From: Onchidella celtica
Lineage: Eukaryota; Mollusca; Gastropoda; Systellommatophora; Onchidiidae
DNA length: 64,000 bases
Reading direction: 5' to 3'
Assembly (NCBI GenBank): GCA_963931925.1
Contig: OZ007574.1
Coordinates: 37,332,438-37,396,437 of the forward strand
The position numbers and the translations under genes are program-made. The notes under the pieces were generated by a model that saw only the letters and a list, made by a program, of their open reading frames with translations, had not been told where the DNA came from and ran no database searches. This document shows positions 60,016 to 64,000 of this stretch, piece by piece (within the stretch, counting starts at the first letter, position 1; every line of letters begins with the position of its first letter).

Positions 60016-60660
60016 AACTTTCTTCTTCTTCTTTCGTTCACTAAATGTAAATCTGCAGTTTTGCTCTTTTCATAAAATCTACGGCATTTGTTCTTTTCAG
60101 AAAATCTATGGCTTTCTGCAGTTGTGGCAGAACACCACAGAGTCTGACATTCAGGTCGGTGGGTTTGGGCCAATATGTTTCCCGTAGTGCTGCGAGGAGT
60201 GTTCATTTCTGTATTATAAGCTCTGTGTTTTGAGGAGATTGGCTGCACTCACATTTTTATGGCAGATGTTCCTATTTTAAACTTTGTGAACATATTGTGG
60301 TGTAGCCTATTGTGACCAGTTCTTAGTCTGAACAATATCACTTGATCCTCTCTGTTCAGGAGATGATATTTACCCTGTTGGTTTATTTTGCTGCCGTCTG
60401 TTGTTTTTGATGAGGTTTTTCTTCTTATAATAGTTTAAGAGCCACTGTGGCTGCTCCAAGCCGGAACTCTCCTTGGCCAGTTGGTCTGCTTTCTCATTGC
60501 CTGGCACTCCAAAGTGTGATGGTACACAATGTGATGGTATCCACTGTATGACTATCCTGTTTCGATTTCCAAGGTGCGTAAAACATTTCTTCAAGTCGTT
60601 AAGCTTGCCAGCTTGAAGGGCAGAAACACTTTCAAATTTCATTATCATCAGAATATTACG
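60010..60660 (-). mobile_element. LINE 3' end with RNase H-like domain, 5'-truncated
   Basis: The minus strand reads IVIQWIPSHCVPSHFGVPGNEKADQLAKESS in two adjoining parts (HCVPSHFGVPGNEKADQLAK is the RNase H end; HCGIPGNExADxLAK in relatives), later VRLCGVLPQLQKAIDFLKR and a basic tail. RNase H in this position marks I/Jockey-group LINEs. CVPSHFGVPG looks like a small internal duplication of the usual HCGIPG. VDFMKRAK/IDFLKRT repeat once. Nested in the Harbinger-like element. Confidence 0.8.
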
Positions 60661-60695
60661 GATGGAATTTGGTGAGTTCGTGTTGTTGTTTTTTT

Positions 60696-61043
60696 AATCG
60701 CCTATCTGGTCACTTTTCCTATTTCATTACCCTTTTTCTGCTACCCTGGTTATCGCTACACTTTTCCATAAAATTAGAAGACGTAAATTTCCTCTCTGGT
60801 CTGATGTATGTGAGAACTTCATTCAAAGTTTGCATTTTATGCCCATTTATTTGTTTTAATTATTTAAATAATCGCACATCTGGTCTCTTTTCCTACTTCA
60901 TTAGACTTGTTCGGCTACCTTGGTTATCCCTACACTTTTTCATAAGATTGGAAGATGTACAGTTCACTTTGGGCTTATGTATGTAAGAACTGCATTCAAA
61001 GTTTGCAGTTTATACTCATTTATTTGCTTTAATCATTAAATCA
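60696..61043. repeat. Two-unit tandem repeat, 174 bp
   Basis: AATCGCCTATCTGGTCAC at 60696 and AATCGCACATCTGGTCTC at 60870; each continues with CCATAAAATTAGAAGACG or CATAAGATTGGAAGATG and CATTCAAAGTTTGCA. Confidence 0.85.
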
Positions 61044-61391
61044 ATTATTTGAATAGATAATCTATTGTATAGTGGCGTAGTGGGTCTTGGGATAGACTTT
61101 CAAGATGTATGTAGTGCAAGGAAAAAGTACTACACATGGTACGCACACTGAATCAGCACTCGCAAGATATTTCGACCAATGGCTATGCTTTAAATCAGAC
61201 ACACCTCCAGACAGTCTGACGCGACCACCTAGCCGATCGCGACATGACTTGATCTCACGCGATGGTCGCTCGAGGCTGAACGTCGCGTCGCGTATAAGAA
61301 GATGGCTTCTCACAAATCTTACTCGATTGATTTTGGAGCAACAACAATCGCGAGCGACTCAACGTCGCGTCGCGCATAAGGATACGTAGGC

Positions 61392-61465
61392 TTATTGTGG
61401 AATTATAACCTCAATCGCTGTGGGAAAACTCCGGCTAGTGAGTTTTTTTTTTTTTTTATTATTTT
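61392..61465 (-). mobile_element. MITE family B, nested copy, continuation
   Basis: TTGTGGAATTATAACCTCAATCG then CTGTGGGAAAACTC matches the complement of 7590-7640 and restores the MITE across the insertion with one TTA. Confidence 0.8.
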
Positions 61466-61843
61466 AATTTTTTGTTCACTTCTTTTCCTTTCTTCTTTCT
61501 TTTCAAAAGTGATGTTGAAAAGAATTGAAATTGAATAAGTGTTTAGGTAGAGAGAGGCCTCTGACCATAATTATATCGATTTTCGTGAAAATTTTGCTAT
61601 GGCAATGTTTCAAAATTACGGTAAACTATCTCCAATTTTGTAATACTACGGCATATATTTGCATGTCATGTGTGTACTTTTATCGGAGCAAATTTAAAGT
61701 TTGCCTAACTGCCATATTCTTATTTCTTGTTTACACACATATTAAACGAGTTAATTTAAGGAATATAACGAAAGGTCTCATGTGATTTTAAAATGCTGTC
61801 TATTGCATGGATAAAAACAAATTTTGTTTATTTATTAATTAAT

Positions 61844-61890
<47 letters not shown>

Positions 61891-62601
61891 TCTATTTGTT
61901 TATTTATTCATTGTTTACTTTCAGGCGAAATTGTTGGTGATTTGCAAGGTCTACAATGCATAGAGTCAAGCCTGTTTGACCTCGGTTTTGTGGACTGTGG
62001 AGTTACAAACGAGACCTCCTGCATTCGTGAGTGTGAAGCAATTTTGTCTCTCTATAGATACATTGTTGGTTTAAAAGGAAGGCTGAGTCAAAGTCGATGC
62101 AAAACAGGCTTAGTGCAAAAGACTATTAGCCTGAGAATAACACGTCTTTTGAACTTGTTCACAATTCACAAACAGTCGCATCCAACTGAGGGGGATACCA
62201 TATTAAGCCCGGTATGAAACAACCAGTTGCTGCCAGCAAAATGTACACCCAAGAAATAGTGGCAGAAGCTGAGTGTGTCTGTCCGGGTTTAGTGTGATAG
62301 GGTCTTCCCGGATTTATTTTTTAAAAAAATATAGGAAATTATGGGGAGCCAGTAGCTGACTGTACCGTTCCGGGCCTTGTATGATAATAAATATCGCCCT
62401 TCGGGTGTTCTTCTGAGCCACTCTATTTTGAAGAGCTATAACGTCCGAAAGTAATAGGTATACAATTTTTTTTATATACATAAGTACTTTATATCAAATA
62501 TCTAACATGCAAGCAACTCAGTTTTGAAGAATTATAAGGTCCAAAAGAAATAGATAAGGTTATTATAAAATACTATTATGTATTATACGGCAAGTATTTT
62601 T
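61466..62601. other. TTTA microsatellite and unrecognised DNA
   Basis: (TTTA)n at 61828-61912. After CTTTCAG at 61918-61924 the plus strand is open to 62217 (GDLQGLQCIESSLFDLGFVD and CGVTNETSCIREC), exon-like but without a partner. TTTATT at 62313-62318 gives an AATAAA on the minus strand, possibly the lectin poly(A) signal. Confidence 0.4.
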
Positions 62602-63544
62602 TCAAATGTCTGCCATGCAAATGTACTTGTTCATCTGAGAGCATTCACTGTCGGCAAAGTTCGTCAGATATTCGTCAAGATACACACAGATCTGGTCCTT
62701 GTTCATAGTGGGTTCATTGGGTGCCCAAGGGATGTTGAGGAATTCGTCATCTGTTAAGTTTCTTCTCGAATTGTCCCACTGCATGGCCTCGTGTTGAGTA
62801 CTGTCTAGAGTGTTGATACTAACCCAGTAGTTTGCTTGTTTGCCTGGAAAAATAATATTGTTAAGGAATTTGTATGTGTATACGGTAATGCTGGTGGGGA
62901 TGAGTCAGATGACAAGTAGTGGGCGATGTGGATAGACTGACAAATGGTGGGTGCATGAAACGATTGGATGGGTACTTTTATGACTCTTGCTCAGTGGAGA
63001 ATGGGTGGGTGAATGGATGGATGGATGGATGAATCTATGGATGGATGATTGGATGACTAGTTGGAGTAAGGGAGGGGATATACACAGGACATTACTATCT
63101 ATAAAACAGGGGGTCATTGAGTATGTTACTACATTGATGATCTGTTATTGAAAACAATGGTTTGTATGTGAGCTGTGTATCATACTGTCATGCAAAGAGC
63201 TTCATTTTCATTTTCCTGCTTTTTATACCAGCGCCTGATAAGACACGTATATTCTTTCTAAAGAATCTCTGGACCTAAGACAATTTATTGCCAAACATCA
63301 ACCAAAACGTATAAAAATCAAACTATCTTACGCGAGAAGAAAAGAGGGAAGTAGTTGCCCAACTTTGTGAAGTCATAGGTGTCTTCTCCCTCAAAATGAA
63401 GCAGATTCCCTCCCTCAGCTTGGCACCGTCGCCTGGCGTTGTCATAGTTCAGAAGCTCGTCCGAATCCCCGCTGACCCTAACACAGTAGTCACAATATCC
63501 ACCGATATCAACGAATTTGTAGCCTTTTGATGTCGGACATTCAT
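62602..63544 (-). CDS. C-type lectin-like domain protein, last two exons (5' end outside window)
   Basis: Exons 63332-63544 and 62602-62843 on the minus strand; acceptor CAG at 63545-63547, donor GTAAGA at 63331, acceptor CAG at 62844-62846. Phase 1 junction closes, giving FFSRKQANYWVSIN. The domain begins DECPTSKGYKFVDIGG, with NYDNARRRCQAEGGNLLHF (helix 2 and C1), YWVSIN in place of WIGL, WAPNEPTMNKDQICVYL and FADSECSQMNKYICMADI then stop. Cysteines for both core disulphides are present. The Ca/sugar motif EPN reads EPT and WND reads FAD, so classical calcium-dependent mannose binding is doubtful. By family these are usually secreted recognition proteins. A signal-peptide exon must lie beyond 64000. 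Confidence 0.88.
62844..63331 (-). other. Lectin intron
   Basis: GGAT/GAATGGATG-rich tract at 63000-63055; otherwise plain. Confidence 0.7.
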
Positions 63545-63599
63545 CTGAAACGATCATAATTAAGTGATATTGCAATACAACTCTTGGTTTAAGTGGTGG

Positions 63600-63678
63600 T
63601 GGGGGGGGGGGGGATTGCTAAGACAGAAAGAAAGAAAGAATGAAATAAAGAAAGAAAGAAAGGAAAGAAAGAAACGAA

Positions 63679-63740
<62 letters not shown>

Positions 63741-63775
63741 AAAGAAAGACAGAAAGACACGAAGTCAGAAAGAAA
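63600..63775. repeat. (GAAA)n microsatellite with G run
   Basis: G run at 63600-63613, then GAAA repeats with interruptions to about 63775. Lies in the upstream intron of the lectin gene. Confidence 0.95.
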
Positions 63776-63869
63776 GATTCATGAAACCATATGTAAAATA
63801 TTTTCTCCCTCTGACCTCTGTGCATGAGACTGTAAACACTGTCCTCATTTCTATGCCGTGTTGCTACAT

Positions 63870-63965
63870 ATGTCAAGCGTATTATTGACGTGTGACATGT
63901 TCGTGTAATGATACGTAAGCCGTGTGCATGTGCTCTTAATTTTACGCTTTGTGAAAATCAACCGG
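63870..63965 (+). repeat. Retroposon 3' tail, as at 34380-34560
   Basis: GTGTAATGATACGTAAGCCGTGTGC and GCTTTGTGAAAATCA match the tail family. Confidence 0.45.
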
Positions 63966-63967
63966 GA

Positions 63968-64000
63968 CTTTAGTTCTTGTTTGTTCTATCTAGCATTTTC
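63968..64000 (+). mobile_element. MITE family A, left end cut by window edge
   Basis: TTTAGTTCTTGTTTGTTC then TATCTAGCATTTTC is the family A left terminus; the rest lies outside. Confidence 0.7.

Larger units (their letters stand above)
59256..61391. mobile_element. PIF/Harbinger-like TIR transposon, 2.1 kb, inserted in MITE family B
   Basis: Inverted ends of about 44 bp start GCCTAYGTATCCTTATG and continue with CpG-rich GCGCGACGCGAC and GAGTCGCTCGCGAT; only about two mismatches. Flanked by TTA at 59253-59255 and 61392-61394, the 3-bp TWA duplication of PIF/Harbinger. Subterminal CTCCTTATGCG repeats at 59330 and 59405. Inside: an unassigned frame 59749-60015, a LINE piece, and a two-unit 174-bp tandem repeat. 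No DDE transposase is recognised, so it is probably non-autonomous. Confidence 0.75.

Noticed and set aside
61925-62217. Exon-like frame after a CAG
   Set aside because: No second exon, no domain; single acceptor-like site after a TTTA repeat is weak evidence.

Overview
The window is gene-poor, intron-rich animal DNA. It has spliced genes with GT-AG introns, very long microsatellites and many families of small transposons. The gene set (clan 2 P450, organic-cation transporter, C-type lectin) and the repeats (tRNA-headed SINEs, short elements ending in CCCAAACTC repeats) suggest a lophotrochozoan, most likely a mollusc and perhaps a gastropod. The sequence alone does not prove this.

Three host genes can be spliced by eye with consistent reading phase. 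(1) A cytochrome P450 on the + strand, 14347-22148, has six coding exons and 505 codons plus stop; every P450 signature is present except the usual C-helix Trp. (2) An SLC22-type organic cation/anion transporter on the - strand, 25686-35591, has ten coding exons and 598 codons plus stop. (3) The last two exons of a C-type lectin-like protein lie on the - strand, 62602-63544; its 5' part is outside the window. A fourth locus, 48160-49811 on the - strand, is a single-exon major-facilitator transporter of the oxalate/formate-antiporter or monocarboxylate type. It is split over three frames and looks like a pseudogene unless the base calls are wrong. The P450 and SLC22 genes lie tail to tail, with about 3.5 kb between their stop codons. 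P450s and SLC22 carriers often share small organic substrates, but nothing here shows joint action.

Layout. 0-14 kb: no recognised gene except a possible cysteine-rich exon; compound TATC/TCTG/CT microsatellites, an eight-unit 72-bp tandem array, several MITEs and one SINE. 14-22 kb: the P450 gene; intron 5 carries a very young, internally reduced LTR element, and a pogo-like MITE lies just past the stop. 25-36 kb: the SLC22 gene, with an RTE-type LINE fragment and a MITE in its introns. 36-48 kb: SINEs, a 24-copy G/C-rich minisatellite, a TIR element with a THAP-like ORF, a foldback hairpin element and a 5'-truncated LINE with a restriction-like endonuclease end. 48-58 kb: the MFS locus, a 235-bp TAGA array, MITEs and a TIR element inside a tandem repeat. 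58-62 kb: a nest of mariner remnant, MITE, Harbinger-like element and LINE piece. 62-64 kb: the lectin exons.

I found no new multi-gene system. The most notable structures are the nested transposon stack at 58.5-61.5 kb, the young LTR element, the self-complementary foldback element, and TIR families whose inserted and empty copies can be compared inside this one window.
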